Source: an uncultured Lachnospiraceae bacterium
GTDB taxonomy: Bacteria; Bacillota; Clostridia; Lachnospirales; Lachnospiraceae
DNA: 64,000 bases
Direction of reading: 5' to 3'
Assembly: GCA_910579865.1 (NCBI GenBank)
Contig: CAJTXA010000007.1
Location: 94,206 to 158,205, forward strand
Shown: positions 17,273-27,683 of the stretch, piece after piece
How positions within the stretch are numbered: position 1 is the stretch's first letter
Layout of the letters: each line of letters starts with the position of its first letter
Program-made: the position numbers and the translations under genes
The notes under the pieces: generated by a model
Told to the model about the DNA's origin: nothing
Seen by the model: the letters and a program-made list of their open reading frames with translations, nothing else
The model's database searches: none

Positions 17273-17950
17273 ATGGCACAGATTGAAAATGATTGGCTTC
17301 CAGCACTGAAGCCTGAGTTTGGAAAGCAGTATTATAAGGAGTTGTATGATTTTGTAAAGGAAGAGTATACCAATCATACAATTTATCCACCAATGGATGA
17401 TATTTTTAATTCATTTAATTTTACTCCGCTTAGTCAGGTAAAAGTAGTGATTTTAGGACAAGATCCTTACCATGGAGAGCATCAGGCACATGGACTTAGT
17501 TTTTCAGTTCTTCCAGAACAGAAGGATATTCCACCTTCTTTAAAGAATATTTATAAGGAGCTTAAAGAAGATTTAGGATGTCAGATTCCAAATAATGGAT
17601 ATTTAAAAAAATGGGCAGATCAGGGAGTATTGCTTTTAAATACTGTATTGACAGTTCGGGCACATCAACCAAATTCACATCAGGGAAGAGGTTGGGAGAA
17701 GTTTACAAATGCAGTAATTCAGGCTGTAAATGAACAGGATCGGCCGATTGTATATTTGCTTTGGGGGAAACCAGCACAGTCAAAGGTTTCTATGCTTACA
17801 AATCCAAAACATTTAATTTTAAAGGCACCTCATCCAAGTCCTTTATCCGCTTCTCGTGGATTTTTTGGATGCAAGCACTTTAGTCAGACAAATGCATTTT
17901 TGGAAGAAAAGGGAGTTAAGCCAATTGATTGGCAGATTGAAAATATTTAA
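17273..17950 (+). CDS. ung: Uracil-DNA glycosylase
   Basis: Ung removes uracil from DNA. The 225-residue family 1 enzyme has the water-activating D64 in GQDPYHG, the uracil-binding segment LLLNTVLTVR, and the C-terminal APHPSPLSA loop with its catalytic histidine. ATG 17273 is preceded by AGGAGGAAAAAAC, far better than an in-frame start at 17216 that would overlap the end of hisF's downstream spacer. It is the last plus-strand gene before a convergent terminator. Confidence 0.97.
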   Translation: MAQIENDWLPALKPEFGKQYYKELYDFVKEEYTNHTIYPPMDDIFNSFNFTPLSQVKVVILGQDPYHGEHQAHGLSFSVLPEQKDIPPSLKNIYKELKEDLGCQIPNNGYLKKWADQGVLLLNTVLTVRAHQPNSHQGRGWEKFTNAVIQAVNEQDRPIVYLLWGKPAQSKVSMLTNPKHLILKAPHPSPLSASRGFFGCKHFSQTNAFLEEKGVKPIDWQIENI

Positions 17951-17977
17951 AAAGGTTGGAATCGTTTTTTAAAGAGA

Positions 17978-18036
17978 AACCACCTTATTTATGCTTGCGT
18001 TTTTTCGTATTTGGCATAAATAGGGTGGTTTTTATT
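17978..18036. terminator. Bidirectional terminator between ung and the activase gene
   Basis: AACCACCTTATTTATGC (17978-17994) pairs with GCATAAATAGGGTGGTT (18014-18030) with one G-U position. A's precede and T's follow, so it can serve both convergent genes. Confidence 0.88.
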
Positions 18037-18047
18037 TCAGTAAATAA

Positions 18048-21000
18048 TTACAGTTCTGCTTTTAGATTTTTTTGAGCTGTTGCTAACATTAATTTAATAC
18101 GATTTAATTGATTTACTTCACTTGCACCTGGATCGTAATCCACCGCAATAATATTAGAAAGCGGATATTGATGACGCAATTCTTTAATAACTCCCTTTCC
18201 TACTACATGGTTTGGCAGACATCCAAATGGTTGTGTACATACGATATTATTGACACCAGAGTGAATCAATTCTAGCATTTCTCCAGTTAAAAACCAGCCT
18301 TCCCCAGTTTGATTCCCAAGCGATACAATTGGTTCCGCATATTTTGCAAGCTCTTGAATATTCGCTTGCTGTGTAAAATGGGTACTCTTTTTTAACTCTT
18401 CTCTTGCTGTTTTGCGGAAAAATTCAATCGCTGAAATTCCCATATTGCAAAGCCTTGCTGTAGAATTTTTAGCTCCTAAATGTTCTGCTTTAAAATTTGC
18501 GTTGTAAAAACAATAGAGGAAGAAGTCTAATAGATCTGGCATAACAGCTTCGGCACCTTCTGCTTCTAATAAATCAACTAAATGATTATTTGCATCTGGA
18601 AGAAATTTTACCAGAATTTCTCCTACAATACCAACCCGTGGTTTTTTTTCATCTGTAATGGGAAGCGTGTCAAAGTCGTGAATAATTCCTTTGATATTGC
18701 GTTTAAATTCTCCTAAATTTACTCCTTTTTTTACAAGAGAATGAATACAACGTTCGACCCATTTACGGTGTAAACGGTTTGCGGCTCCAGGTTCTTTTTC
18801 ATAGGGACGCATACGATAAAGAACACGCATAAAGAGATCGCCATAAACCATAGCCTGCACTGCTTTAATCAGCATTGGAACAGTAAAATTGAAACCAGGA
18901 TTACTTTCTAATTTGTTTAGGTTTAGGGAAATTACTGGTATTTCAGGATAACCAGCCTTTTCTAACGCCCTTCGAATAAAGCCAATATAGTTGCTTGCAC
19001 GGCATCCGCCTCCTGTTTGAGAGATTACAATAGCAGTTTTCGAGAGGTCATATTTCCCAGATAAAACAGCTTCCATAATCTGTCCCACTACAATAAGAGA
19101 AGGATAGCAGGCGTCATTATTTACATATTTTAATCCAATATCAACAGAAGATTTATTATCTGTTTTTCCTAAGACTTCAAAATGATACCCCATATGATTT
19201 AAAACTGGTTCTATCAGTTCAAAATGAATCGGTGACATCTGTGGACATAAGATAGTATAATCCTTTCTCATTTCTTTTGTAAATAGAATACGATTAAAGT
19301 TTGCTGTTACAATTTTTCTTGGCTGATGTTTTTGTTCCCGAACACGTAGCGCAGAAATAAGAGAACGAATACGAATTCTTGCAGCTCCTAAATTATTTAC
19401 TTCATCAATCTTTAAAACGGTATAAATTTTTCCTGATTTGGTTAAAATGTCATTAACACAGTCAGTTGTAACTGCATCTAGGCCACAACCAAAGGAATTA
19501 AGTTGAATTAGGTCTAAATCCTCTCTGGTTTTTACGTAGTTTGCTGCTCGGTATAGACGAGAGTGATACATCCATTGATCCATAACAATAAGTGGACGTT
19601 CCACTTCAGCTAAATGTGCAATAGAATCCTCTGTTAATACAGCAATTCCATAGGAATTAATCAGTTCTGGTATGCCATGGTGGATTTCCGAATCGATATG
19701 ATAAGGACGTCCAGCAAGAACAATACCACGATGCCCTGTTTTTTCCATATAGTCTAAGACCTCTTCGCCTTTTTTTTCAATATCTTTGTGAACAAGTTCC
19801 ATTTCTGACCATGCTTTGTCAACTGCTTCTTTTATTTCCTGTTCTGAGATATGATGAGAAACTGAAAATTCTTTTATTAGTTGATGAAGTAGAATTTCTT
19901 TTGAGGTCATAGCTAAAAAGGGATTAAGAAAGCAAACTTTTTCTGTTTTGATTTCTTCTACATTATTTTTGATATTTTCTGCATAGGAGGTAACAATGGG
20001 ACAATTGTAGTGATTATTGGCATCTGGTGTTTCCTTTCTTTCATAAGGGATACAAGGATAAAAGATAAATTTAATACCCTGACGAATCAGCCAAGTTACA
20101 TGTCCATGTGCTAGTTTTGCTGGATAACATTCGGACTCACTTGGAATGGATTCAATACCCAGTTCGTAGATTTTACGATTGGATTCTGGGGAAAGAATAA
20201 CACGAAAACCAAGTTCTTTAAAGAAGATTGCCCAAAATGGATAATTTTCGTACATATTAAGTACTCTTGGGATTCCTACAATGCCTCTAGTTGCAATATC
20301 TTCTGTAAGTGGTTCATAACAAAAGATACGTTTATTTTTATATTCAAAAAGATTTGGTATTTTTTCCTTGTTTTTTTCTTTTCCAATTCCACGTTCACAG
20401 CGGTTTCCTGTAATAAATTGTCTTCCGCCAGAAAAGCGATTCACAGTAAGCAGGCAGCTATTTGTACAACCTTTACAGCGGGTCATTGTGGTGGAAATTG
20501 TTAGCTGATTGATCTGCTGAATTGTTAGCATAGTGGTTTCTTTGGAAGGTTGATAACGTTCTCTAGCGATTAGTGCTGCTCCAAAAGCTCCCATAATCCC
20601 TGCGATATCTGGACGGACAGCATGACAGCCAGAGATGCGTTCAAAACTTCTTAAAACAGCATCATTATAGAAAGTTCCACCTTGTACAACTACTTTCTCG
20701 CCTAGATCTTTGGGATCTGTGATTTTAATTACTTTAAATAAAGCATTTTTAATCACAGAATAAGCAAGACCTGCAGAGATATCGGATACCTCTGCCCCCT
20801 CCTTTTGCGCCTGTTTTACATTAGAGTTCATAAATACCGTGCAACGGGTTCCTAAATCGATTGGATTTTGAGCAAATAATGCTGCTTTTGCAAAATCTTG
20901 TACAGAATAATTTAAGGATTTTGCAAAAGTTTCGATAAAAGAACCACAGCCAGAAGAGCAGGCTTCATTTAGTTGTACACTATCTACCGTTTTATTTTTG

Positions 21001-22307
21001 ATTTTGATACATTTCATATCTTGCCCGCCAATATCAAGAATACAGTCTACTTCTGGCTCAAAAAAGGCAGCGGCATAGTAATGAGAAACAGTTTCTACTT
21101 CTCCTTCATCCAGCATAAATGCTGCTTTTATCAGTGCCTCACCATATCCAGTAGAACAGGAATAAACAATAGAAGCACTAGAAGGCAATTGTTCATATAT
21201 TTGTTTAATTGCTGTAATTGCTGTATTTAATGGATTACCATTATTACTGCTATAAAAAGAATAAAGAAGCGAACCATCTTCTCCTACCAGAGCAACTTTG
21301 GTAGTAGTAGAACCTGCGTCAATTCCTAAAAAACAATCACCTTCATAGGTGGATAGATTGCCTGTAGTGACATAGTGTTCACTGTGACGTTCAAAAAAAC
21401 TTTGATAATCTGCTTCATCTCGAAAGAGTGGTTCCAATCGTTTAATTTCAAATTGTATTTGGATTCCATTAGATAACTGTTCTATCATTTGAACAATTGA
21501 AATCATATGCTGTGGATCGGAATTCATAGCGGCACCAATTGCGGCAAATAGATGTGAGTGATCCGGATCAATAATATGCTCTTTTGTCAGATTTAAAGTA
21601 CGAATAAATGCAGCTTTTAACTCTGTTAAAAAGTGAAGAGGGCCTCCTAAAAATGCTACATTTCCACGGATTGGTTTTCCACATGCCAATCCGCTAATTG
21701 TTTGGTTGACAACTGCCTGAAAAATAGAAGCAGCTAAATCTTCTTTTTTGGCGCCTTCATTAATTAAAGGTTGAATATCTGATTTTGCAAATACACCACA
21801 ACGGGCAGCAATTGGGTAGATTGCATGATAGCTTTTGGCATATTCATTAAGGCCAGCAGCATCGGTTTGAAGCAAAGATGCCATCTGATCAATAAAAGAA
21901 CCAGTACCTCCTGCACAGATGCCATTCATACGTTGATCAATGCCATTTGTAAAATAGATAATTTTTGCATCTTCCCCTCCTAGTTCAATTGCTACATCTG
22001 TATGAGGAGCATAATCTTGCAAAGAGGTGGATACAGCGACTACTTCTTGAACAAATGGAATATTTAGGTGTTTTGACAGTGCTAAACCACCAGAACCTGT
22101 AATAACAGGAGAGAGTGTAACATCTCCTATTACAGAACGGCCTCTTTGAATGAGTAAGGATACTGTTTCTTGGATATTCGCATAGTGACGTTCATAGTCG
22201 GAAAATTTTAGTTGGTTTTTATCGTCTAATATAGCAATTTTTACCGTAGTAGAACCTATATCAATTCCTAGACGGTAGTTTGATATGTTTAATTGTTCTG
22301 TATTCAT
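18048..22307 (-). CDS. Acyl-CoA dehydratase activase (two ASKHA domains plus dehydratase-like region)
   Basis: A 1,419-residue protein. Two BadF/HgdC-type ATPase domains lie in tandem. The first begins [11 protein letters not shown] (residue 11), with cluster-type cysteines C131 (ICAGGTGS) and C170 (AARCGVF). The second begins [12 protein letters not shown] (near 326), with C450 ([10 protein letters not shown]) and TRCTVF. Then comes a DUF2229-like Cys-rich segment (CKGCTNSC) and a C-terminal region resembling 2-hydroxyacyl-CoA dehydratase subunits. In related systems the activase hydrolyses ATP and injects an electron via a 4Fe-4S cluster. Such very long proteins are widespread in Clostridia, and their substrate is unknown. 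ATG 22307 is preferred to GTG 22331. No dehydratase partner is adjacent. Confidence 0.88.
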   Translation of the reverse strand: MNTEQLNISNYRLGIDIGSTTVKIAILDDKNQLKFSDYERHYANIQETVSLLIQRGRSVIGDVTLSPVITGSGGLALSKHLNIPFVQEVVAVSTSLQDYAPHTDVAIELGGEDAKIIYFTNGIDQRMNGICAGGTGSFIDQMASLLQTDAAGLNEYAKSYHAIYPIAARCGVFAKSDIQPLINEGAKKEDLAASIFQAVVNQTISGLACGKPIRGNVAFLGGPLHFLTELKAAFIRTLNLTKEHIIDPDHSHLFAAIGAAMNSDPQHMISIVQMIEQLSNGIQIQFEIKRLEPLFRDEADYQSFFERHSEHYVTTGNLSTYEGDCFLGIDAGSTTTKVALVGEDGSLLYSFYSSNNGNPLNTAITAIKQIYEQLPSSASIVYSCSTGYGEALIKAAFMLDEGEVETVSHYYAAAFFEPEVDCILDIGGQDMKCIKIKNKTVDSVQLNEACSSGCGSFIETFAKSLNYSVQDFAKAALFAQNPIDLGTRCTVFMNSNVKQAQKEGAEVSDISAGLAYSVIKNALFKVIKITDPKDLGEKVVVQGGTFYNDAVLRSFERISGCHAVRPDIAGIMGAFGAALIARERYQPSKETTMLTIQQINQLTISTTMTRCKGCTNSCLLTVNRFSGGRQFITGNRCERGIGKEKNKEKIPNLFEYKNKRIFCYEPLTEDIATRGIVGIPRVLNMYENYPFWAIFFKELGFRVILSPESNRKIYELGIESIPSESECYPAKLAHGHVTWLIRQGIKFIFYPCIPYERKETPDANNHYNCPIVTSYAENIKNNVEEIKTEKVCFLNPFLAMTSKEILLHQLIKEFSVSHHISEQEIKEAVDKAWSEMELVHKDIEKKGEEVLDYMEKTGHRGIVLAGRPYHIDSEIHHGIPELINSYGIAVLTEDSIAHLAEVERPLIVMDQWMYHSRLYRAANYVKTREDLDLIQLNSFGCGLDAVTTDCVNDILTKSGKIYTVLKIDEVNNLGAARIRIRSLISALRVREQKHQPRKIVTANFNRILFTKEMRKDYTILCPQMSPIHFELIEPVLNHMGYHFEVLGKTDNKSSVDIGLKYVNNDACYPSLIVVGQIMEAVLSGKYDLSKTAIVISQTGGGCRASNYIGFIRRALEKAGYPEIPVISLNLNKLESNPGFNFTVPMLIKAVQAMVYGDLFMRVLYRMRPYEKEPGAANRLHRKWVERCIHSLVKKGVNLGEFKRNIKGIIHDFDTLPITDEKKPRVGIVGEILVKFLPDANNHLVDLLEAEGAEAVMPDLLDFFLYCFYNANFKAEHLGAKNSTARLCNMGISAIEFFRKTAREELKKSTHFTQQANIQELAKYAEPIVSLGNQTGEGWFLTGEMLELIHSGVNNIVCTQPFGCLPNHVVGKGVIKELRHQYPLSNIIAVDYDPGASEVNQLNRIKLMLATAQKNLKAEL

Positions 22308-22391
22308 AAAACATAATAGGCACAAAAACACACTGCTTTTAGGCGTGAGAGAAGTGCCATTCTCCTTTCTTTCTTGACAAAGTTTCCAATG

Positions 22392-22414
22392 ACAACAAAG
22401 GATAGCCTTGTTGT
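22392..22414. promoter_or_regulatory. Inverted repeat upstream of the activase gene
   Basis: ACAACAAAGG and CCTTGTTGT form arms around ATAG with one bulged A. On the minus strand TTGACA lies about 20 bases upstream (near 22432), so the repeat would overlap a -10 region or the start of the transcript. It is a candidate operator or leader hairpin. Confidence 0.4.
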
Positions 22415-22709
22415 AAAGAGTGCTGTCAAGTCACTCTATCCTAGTATTTTAAATAGTAATATCAAGATAAATAGACTGATTTTTAGACAGTCTTTTTGAT
22501 TTTAATAAAATTCAACTTATTATAATGCATTAAGAAACAAAATTCAACATTCGAAAAATTAAAATAGTATAAAAATGTCGAAAAGGACGAACTATAACAG
22601 TGTTTTTTTAGGGCACCAAATTTAGGAAAAGACTGTTTTGGAAGATTGAGAAACTATTTTTTGAAGCAGGAATATACTATACTATATGAAGTATAGAAAG
22701 GAAAAAGTC
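22415..22709. other. AT-rich intergenic region before the LysM gene
   Basis: This region has no gene. It holds AGACTG/CAGTCT followed by TTTTT (22473-22498, a small terminator-like hairpin), a TTATTATAAT stretch near 22516-22526, and one TGTCGAA sequence (22576-22582) matching the Spo0A-box core. No promoter for the LysM gene could be fixed with confidence. Confidence 0.4.
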
Positions 22710-23039
22710 ATGAGAGATTACGAATATTCGGATAGAGGAAACTTTGACAGTTGTTATGGACTGTATCATGTGATAGAGCGAGGAGACACTTTATATCAAC
22801 TTGGAAGAAGGTATCGAGTAGGTGTTTCGGATATTATAAAGGCAAATCCTTATGTAGATGTTTATAATTTGCAAATTGGGGAAACACTTTGTATACCAGC
22901 TGTTTCACCAGTGGAATTGGAAGTGGAAAGTGTGAAAAAGGAACGTCATTTTTCAGAAAATGAACCAGTTAAAGATGTATTGAAAAAAGCTGGAGTTTCT
23001 ATGGCAGAGTTTGTCCAATGGCTGAATTATAAAAATTAG
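22710..23039 (+). CDS. Small LysM-domain protein
   Basis: A 109-residue protein with one LysM domain at about residues 18-65 (YHVIERGDTLYQLGRRY ... NLQIGETLCIP), which binds peptidoglycan or spore-cortex glycan. The N-terminus is charged and has no signal peptide, so it may act inside a sporulating cell (coat or cortex) or be released by another route. The C-terminal 40 residues are helical. ATG 22710 has AAAGGAAAAAGTC upstream; ATG 22686 is less likely. A TGTCGAA Spo0A-like box lies 127 bases upstream, which would fit a sporulation role but is a single site. Confidence 0.75.
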   Translation: MRDYEYSDRGNFDSCYGLYHVIERGDTLYQLGRRYRVGVSDIIKANPYVDVYNLQIGETLCIPAVSPVELEVESVKKERHFSENEPVKDVLKKAGVSMAEFVQWLNYKN

Positions 23040-23213
23040 GAGAAAATTTTGGGCAGAAATGCAATTGACAAAAAGTGGTGGTATCTTTATAATGAACACA
23101 TTATAGATAAAAAAATGGATAAAATAGGAAAGCATATTCCCGAATGGCATCGGACTGTTCGGGAGTCTCTTAGGGTGGATAGTGTTGCGCAATTACGGAA
23201 AGAGGGGTTCTAT

Positions 23214-24035
23214 ATGAAGTGGATGAATAAACTAGAACGAAAATTTGGAAAGTACGCAATTCAAAATCTGATGACTTATATTATTGGATTGTATTGTCTT
23301 GGATTTGTAATTAATATGGTGAATCCTATGATTTATTATCAGTATTTGGCATTAGATGCAAGTCAGATTTTTCGTGGACAGGTTTGGAGGCTTGTAACTT
23401 TTATTATACAACCGCCAAGCAACAATATTTTATTTGTGATATTGTCCCTTTATCTTTATTATATGATAGGAACAAATCTAGAACGTACATGGGGAGCATT
23501 TCGATTTAATCTCTATTTTTTTGCTGGAATGTTAGGGCATATAGTGGCTGCACTTTTGATCTATCTTATTTCAGGACGAGTTTACCGGCTTACTACCATG
23601 TATTTGAATTTTTCCTTGTTTTTTGCCTTTGGTATGACTTATCCAGATATGCAGTTTTTAGTTTATTTTATTATACCAGTAAAAGTAAAATATCTTGCTT
23701 ATATTGATGGAGCATTTTTTCTTATTCAAGCTGTATTTTCCGTGATTTATGGAGATTATGCAACAGTAGTAGCGATTGTCGTTTCTATGTTGAATGTGGT
23801 GTGGTTTTTCTTTGCAACACGAAATTTAAGACGATTGGATCCACGAGAAATCCATAGAAGACATACTTATAAACAACAAGTGCGTCAGCCAAGAGGAGTG
23901 ACCAAACATAAATGTGCAATTTGTGGTCGGACAGAGTTAGATGGAGAAGATTTAGAGTTTCGTTTTTGTTCAAAGTGCAATGGAAATTATGAATATTGTC
24001 AGGAGCATTTGTTTACACATACTCATGTAAAGTAG
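23214..24035 (+). CDS. Rhomboid-like membrane protein lacking catalytic residues, with zinc-ribbon tail
   Basis: A 273-residue membrane protein with six hydrophobic segments in a rhomboid-like layout, including the loop QIFRGQVWRLVTFIIQPP typical of the L1/TM2 region and a GTNLERTWGAFRFNLYFF segment. The GxSG motif of active rhomboid proteases is absent (LNFSLFFAFG stands there), and I see no catalytic histidine in the last segments. The tail has CAICGRTELDG and CSKCNGNYEYC plus a His-rich end, a likely zinc-binding module. It is probably a non-proteolytic member. ATG 23214 has AAGAGGGG upstream; an in-frame TTG at 23049 is unlikely. It is followed by pyk. Confidence 0.75.
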   Translation: MKWMNKLERKFGKYAIQNLMTYIIGLYCLGFVINMVNPMIYYQYLALDASQIFRGQVWRLVTFIIQPPSNNILFVILSLYLYYMIGTNLERTWGAFRFNLYFFAGMLGHIVAALLIYLISGRVYRLTTMYLNFSLFFAFGMTYPDMQFLVYFIIPVKVKYLAYIDGAFFLIQAVFSVIYGDYATVVAIVVSMLNVVWFFFATRNLRRLDPREIHRRHTYKQQVRQPRGVTKHKCAICGRTELDGEDLEFRFCSKCNGNYEYCQEHLFTHTHVK

Positions 24036-24067
24036 ATAGAATAAATTTCAAAAAAGGAGATGGAGAA

Positions 24068-25495
24068 ATGAAAAAAACAAAAATTATTTGTACAATGGGA
24101 CCTAAGACAAATGATCGTGAGATTTTAAAAGAACTAATGTTAAATGGCATGGATATTGCCCGATTTAATTTTTCGCATGGAGATTGCAATGAACAGATGG
24201 AACGGATTAATCTGGTAAAAAGTGTACGAGAAGAATTAAATCTGCCAATAGCAATGCTTTTGGATACAAAGGGCCCAGAGATTCGTACTGGCCTATTAAA
24301 AAATGAGCAGAAGGTAGTATTGTCAGAAGGAAATGATTATATTTTGACAACAAGAGATGTAATTGGAGATGAGAAAATTGGTCATATTACTTATCCCGGA
24401 TTGCCACAGGATGTTCAGATTGGAAATCGAATTTTAATTGATGATGGATTAATTGAATTGGAAGTGACTCATTTAACAGATACCGATATTACTTGTCATG
24501 TTATTAATGGTGGGGAACTTGGTATGAGAAAAGGAGTAAATGTTCCAAATGTAAAAGTGAATCTTCCTTCTATTACAGAAAAGGACAAGGCGGATATTTT
24601 ATTTGGTGTAGAACAGGGATTTGATTTTATTGCTGCTTCTTTTGTTCGTAATGCAGATTGTGTAAGAGAAATCAAGAATTTATTAAATGAACATGGGGTT
24701 TATATTCCTGTTATTTCCAAAATCGAAAATGCAGAAGGTGTGGAAAATATTGACGAAATTATTAAAGAATCCGATGGAATTATGGTAGCACGTGGAGATC
24801 TTGGAGTGGAGATTCCACCAGAAGAAGTACCTCATATTCAAAAATTAATTATTCAAAAATGTAATGATAGTTTTAAGCCAGTTATTACAGCAACACAGAT
24901 GTTAGATTCTATGATTCGAAATCCTCGACCAACCAGAGCAGAAGTAGCAGATGTAGCGAATGCGATTTATGATGGAACAGATGCAACCATGCTTTCTGGT
25001 GAAACAGCAATGGGAAAATATCCAGTAGAAGCAATTCGCATGATGGCACAGATTGCAGAAAATGCAGAAAAGCATTTAGACTATAAAAAGATTTTAAAGG
25101 AAAAGCAGCGGTATAGTAATGCCAGTATATCCAATGCGGTTAGCTATTCCTCTGTATCAGCAGCTGATCAGTTAAAAGCAAAAGCCATTATTACACCTAG
25201 TTTATCTGGATTTACGACTCGACAGGTATCAAAATATAAGCCACAGGCAATTATTATTGGAGCTTCACCAGAGGAGAAAGTACTTCGAAAGATGCAACTT
25301 TATTGGGGGGTAAAACCAATTAAAACAGATAAAGAAGAAACAACAGAGGCAATTATGGAAACAGCAATGCAGCTTGCAAAAGAAAAGAAAATGGTAAATA
25401 GTGGAGATATTGTTGTAATTACTGCAGGAGTAGCAATTAATCCCGGACAAGGTGGCGGAGTTACAAATTTGATGAAAATTGAAACAATAAAGTAG
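24068..25495 (+). CDS. pyk: Pyruvate kinase
   Basis: Pyk transfers phosphate from PEP to ADP in the last step of glycolysis. The 475-residue protein has the N-terminal [12 protein letters not shown] motif, [12 protein letters not shown], the [10 protein letters not shown] signature with the catalytic lysine, [12 protein letters not shown], and ATQMLDSM. The C-terminal domain ends near HisF-like GGGVTN and lacks the extra PEP-utilising domain seen in some Firmicutes enzymes. AAAAAAGGAGATGGAGAA lies upstream of ATG 24068. It would also process pyruvate-bound carbon from the hexuronate pathway encoded elsewhere in the window. Confidence 0.97.
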   Translation: MKKTKIICTMGPKTNDREILKELMLNGMDIARFNFSHGDCNEQMERINLVKSVREELNLPIAMLLDTKGPEIRTGLLKNEQKVVLSEGNDYILTTRDVIGDEKIGHITYPGLPQDVQIGNRILIDDGLIELEVTHLTDTDITCHVINGGELGMRKGVNVPNVKVNLPSITEKDKADILFGVEQGFDFIAASFVRNADCVREIKNLLNEHGVYIPVISKIENAEGVENIDEIIKESDGIMVARGDLGVEIPPEEVPHIQKLIIQKCNDSFKPVITATQMLDSMIRNPRPTRAEVADVANAIYDGTDATMLSGETAMGKYPVEAIRMMAQIAENAEKHLDYKKILKEKQRYSNASISNAVSYSSVSAADQLKAKAIITPSLSGFTTRQVSKYKPQAIIIGASPEEKVLRKMQLYWGVKPIKTDKEETTEAIMETAMQLAKEKKMVNSGDIVVITAGVAINPGQGGGVTNLMKIETIK

Positions 25496-25521
25496 TTTAA
25501 ATAGAAGGATACCCCTTAATT

Positions 25522-25562
25522 TACCCCAATTTATTATAAAAAATAGATTGGGGTATTCTGTA
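25522..25562 (+). terminator. Terminator after pyk
   Basis: TACCCCAAT (25522-25530) pairs with ATTGGGGTA (25547-25555), followed by a T-rich tail. Confidence 0.75.
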
Positions 25563-25589
25563 TTATTAAAAGAAAAAGGAGGAAAAAGT

Positions 25590-26372
25590 ATGCAAAATTA
25601 TTCAGGGGAAGTAGGATTACAGTATCATTTACAAATTAGACCAGGGGATGTAGGACGTTATGTGATTTTACCTGGTGATCCAAAGAGATGTGCAAAGATA
25701 GCAGAATATTTTGATCAAGCAAAGTTAGTGGCAGATAGTCGGGAATATATGACTTATACTGGATATTTAGATGGAGAAAAGGTAAGTGTAACATCTACTG
25801 GGATTGGTGGTCCGTCTGCCTCGATTGCTTTAGAGGAATTGGTGCTTTGTGGTGCAGATACTTTTATCCGTGTGGGAACATGTGGAGGAATTGAACTAGA
25901 AGTAAAGGGCGGAGATATTGTAGTTGCAACTGGTGCAGTTCGAATGGAAGGCACAAGTAAAGAGTATGCGCCGATTGAGTATCCTGCAGTAGCAGATTTA
26001 GATGTAACAAATGCATTAGTACAAGCAAGCAAGAAGCTAGGATTCCCTTATCATGCAGGTGTTGTTCAGTGTAAAGATGCTTTTTATGGGCAGCATGAAC
26101 CAGAACGGATGCCAGTTAGTTATGAGCTTTTAAATAAGTGGGAAGCTTGGAAGAGAATGGGGTGTAAAGCTTCTGAAATGGAATCAGCAGCACTGTTTAT
26201 TGTTGCAAGTTATTTAAGAGTACGCTGTGGGTCGAATTTTTTAGTAGTAGGAAATCAGGAGAGAAATGCATTAGGAATGGATAATCCTATTGTACATGAT
26301 ACAGATTCAGCAATTAAAGTAGCAGTAGAAGCAATTCGAATTTTAATAAGAGAAGAAAAAGAGAAAAAATAG
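25590..26372 (+). CDS. udp: Uridine phosphorylase (nucleoside phosphorylase family)
   Basis: The enzyme cleaves nucleosides with phosphate for pyrimidine salvage. The 260-residue protein has the NP-I family features: ILPGDPKRC with phosphate-binding arginine, [24 protein letters not shown], and [10 protein letters not shown] with the ribose-binding glutamate. The [16 protein letters not shown] insertion fits uridine phosphorylases rather than purine enzymes, though substrate choice is inferred. ATG 25590 has AAAAGGAGGAAAAAGT upstream. The next gene starts 11 bases later, so they share a transcript. Confidence 0.88.
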   Translation: MQNYSGEVGLQYHLQIRPGDVGRYVILPGDPKRCAKIAEYFDQAKLVADSREYMTYTGYLDGEKVSVTSTGIGGPSASIALEELVLCGADTFIRVGTCGGIELEVKGGDIVVATGAVRMEGTSKEYAPIEYPAVADLDVTNALVQASKKLGFPYHAGVVQCKDAFYGQHEPERMPVSYELLNKWEAWKRMGCKASEMESAALFIVASYLRVRCGSNFLVVGNQERNALGMDNPIVHDTDSAIKVAVEAIRILIREEKEKK

Positions 26373-26383
26373 AGGAGAAGACA

Positions 26384-27646
26384 ATGAGCGAAAAGAAGAT
26401 GAAGAAAGTAACAAAGTCTATTATTCCTCTTACCAATGTACACTCTATTGGGGTAATTGGCGATCCAGGATGTGAGGGATTAGGAACCTATAATATGAGG
26501 ATCTATGCTGGAGCATTAGAAGAAAGCGGGAAAGATGATATCACTTTAATTGTAGGGGATTTAGTTCCAATAGGAACAAAGCATTATTATCAAACGATAC
26601 AAGAGATGACAGAAATATTAGCACAGAATGAAGTATATTCCCTTCGAGGAAATCATGATACAGGTGCATATATGGAATATTTTGGACAGAAAAATTATGC
26701 ATTGTTAGCAGAAGCGTTTGCAGTGGTTGTATTGGATAATGCAGAACGTGTTTTTGAAGAGGAGGGACTTTCACTTTTGTCGAATATTCTTTCACGAGAG
26801 GATGTAAAACAAGTAATCATTGCATTTCATATTCCTGTTCCAAATCATTTTATTTTAAATTGTGTTTCAGAAGAAGAATTTTCTCGTTTACAAAAGGCTT
26901 ATCAGCCGTGGAAAGAAAAAGTAAAATACTTGCTTTGCGGTCATGTTCATTCTCGGTTTATTGACATGGTAGATGAAATCCCTCTTATCTGTACAGGAGG
27001 AGGCGGTGCTATGATTGAGGATGTATCAAAGGAGATTCGGGCTTGTGATGTAGAGCACCATGTTGTACATTTTTATGAGAAGGATGGGAAGCTAAGTTAT
27101 CAAGTTTCGGATCTTTCGGAAGATTGCTATAGTAGAGAAAGTGAAGATAAGATTTTAAATCAGAAATTACAGGAAACGGTACAGGGAGAATTATTTGCTC
27201 ATTTTAAGTATTTAATGTTTGCAGATCGGGCAAAACGAAGAGGGATGGATCGGATTTCGAATCTGTTTCATGCTTTGGCAGCTTCTGAATATTATCATGC
27301 ACGAAACTTTTATTCTGTTTTAGAACGCCCTGCTTCTTTTTTAGAATCAGTAGAAACTTATGTGCCAGGAGAAAAATTTGAATATGAGTATCTTTATCAA
27401 ATTATAATAGAATATGCAAAAAAACAACAAGAGCCACTTGCAGAACAGGCTTATAGTAAAGCAGCAGCAGCGGAACAAGTACATGCAAATCTTTTAGAGG
27501 AAGCTGTTGATATGGAAACGTTTGCAAAGGAGAAAATTTATGTTTGTCCAATTTGCGGATATGTGATGACAGAAGAGACCGTTTCGGAACGATGCATTGT
27601 ATGTGGAGGGCCAAAGCGTCAGTATGAAATATTTGAGGGAAAATAG
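26384..27646 (+). CDS. Metallophosphoesterase-rubrerythrin-rubredoxin fusion
   Basis: Three modules in 420 residues. Residues 20-250 are a calcineurin-like phosphoesterase with LIVGDL, LRGNHDTG, AFHIPVP and CGHVHSRF; the first motif reads GDPGC, so the histidine of the usual D-x-H is missing. Residues about 265-385 are a ferritin-like four-helix bundle with two E-x-x-H metal motifs (ASEYYHARNF and AAEQVHANLL). Residues 390-415 are a rubredoxin-type Cys4 site (CPICGY and CIVCGGP). The last two modules look like rubrerythrin, a peroxide reductase of anaerobes. The role of the fusion is not known to me; oxidative-stress control of a phosphoesterase is conceivable. Confidence 0.8.
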   Translation: MSEKKMKKVTKSIIPLTNVHSIGVIGDPGCEGLGTYNMRIYAGALEESGKDDITLIVGDLVPIGTKHYYQTIQEMTEILAQNEVYSLRGNHDTGAYMEYFGQKNYALLAEAFAVVVLDNAERVFEEEGLSLLSNILSREDVKQVIIAFHIPVPNHFILNCVSEEEFSRLQKAYQPWKEKVKYLLCGHVHSRFIDMVDEIPLICTGGGGAMIEDVSKEIRACDVEHHVVHFYEKDGKLSYQVSDLSEDCYSRESEDKILNQKLQETVQGELFAHFKYLMFADRAKRRGMDRISNLFHALAASEYYHARNFYSVLERPASFLESVETYVPGEKFEYEYLYQIIIEYAKKQQEPLAEQAYSKAAAAEQVHANLLEEAVDMETFAKEKIYVCPICGYVMTEETVSERCIVCGGPKRQYEIFEGK

Positions 27647-27683
27647 AATATAAGAAAATAGGGTATCAAAAGAGGAGAGGAAG

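Noticed and set aside
22473..22498. Small AGACTG/CAGTCT hairpin with a T-run as a plus-strand terminator
   Set aside because: No plus-strand gene lies upstream for it to end, so its terminator role is not supported.
23049..23213. An in-frame upstream extension of the rhomboid-like gene beginning with TTG
   Set aside because: It has no ribosome-binding site, crosses a TCCCGAA/TTCGGGA hairpin (23138-23164) and adds residues unlike the family. ATG 23214 with AAGAGGGG is better.
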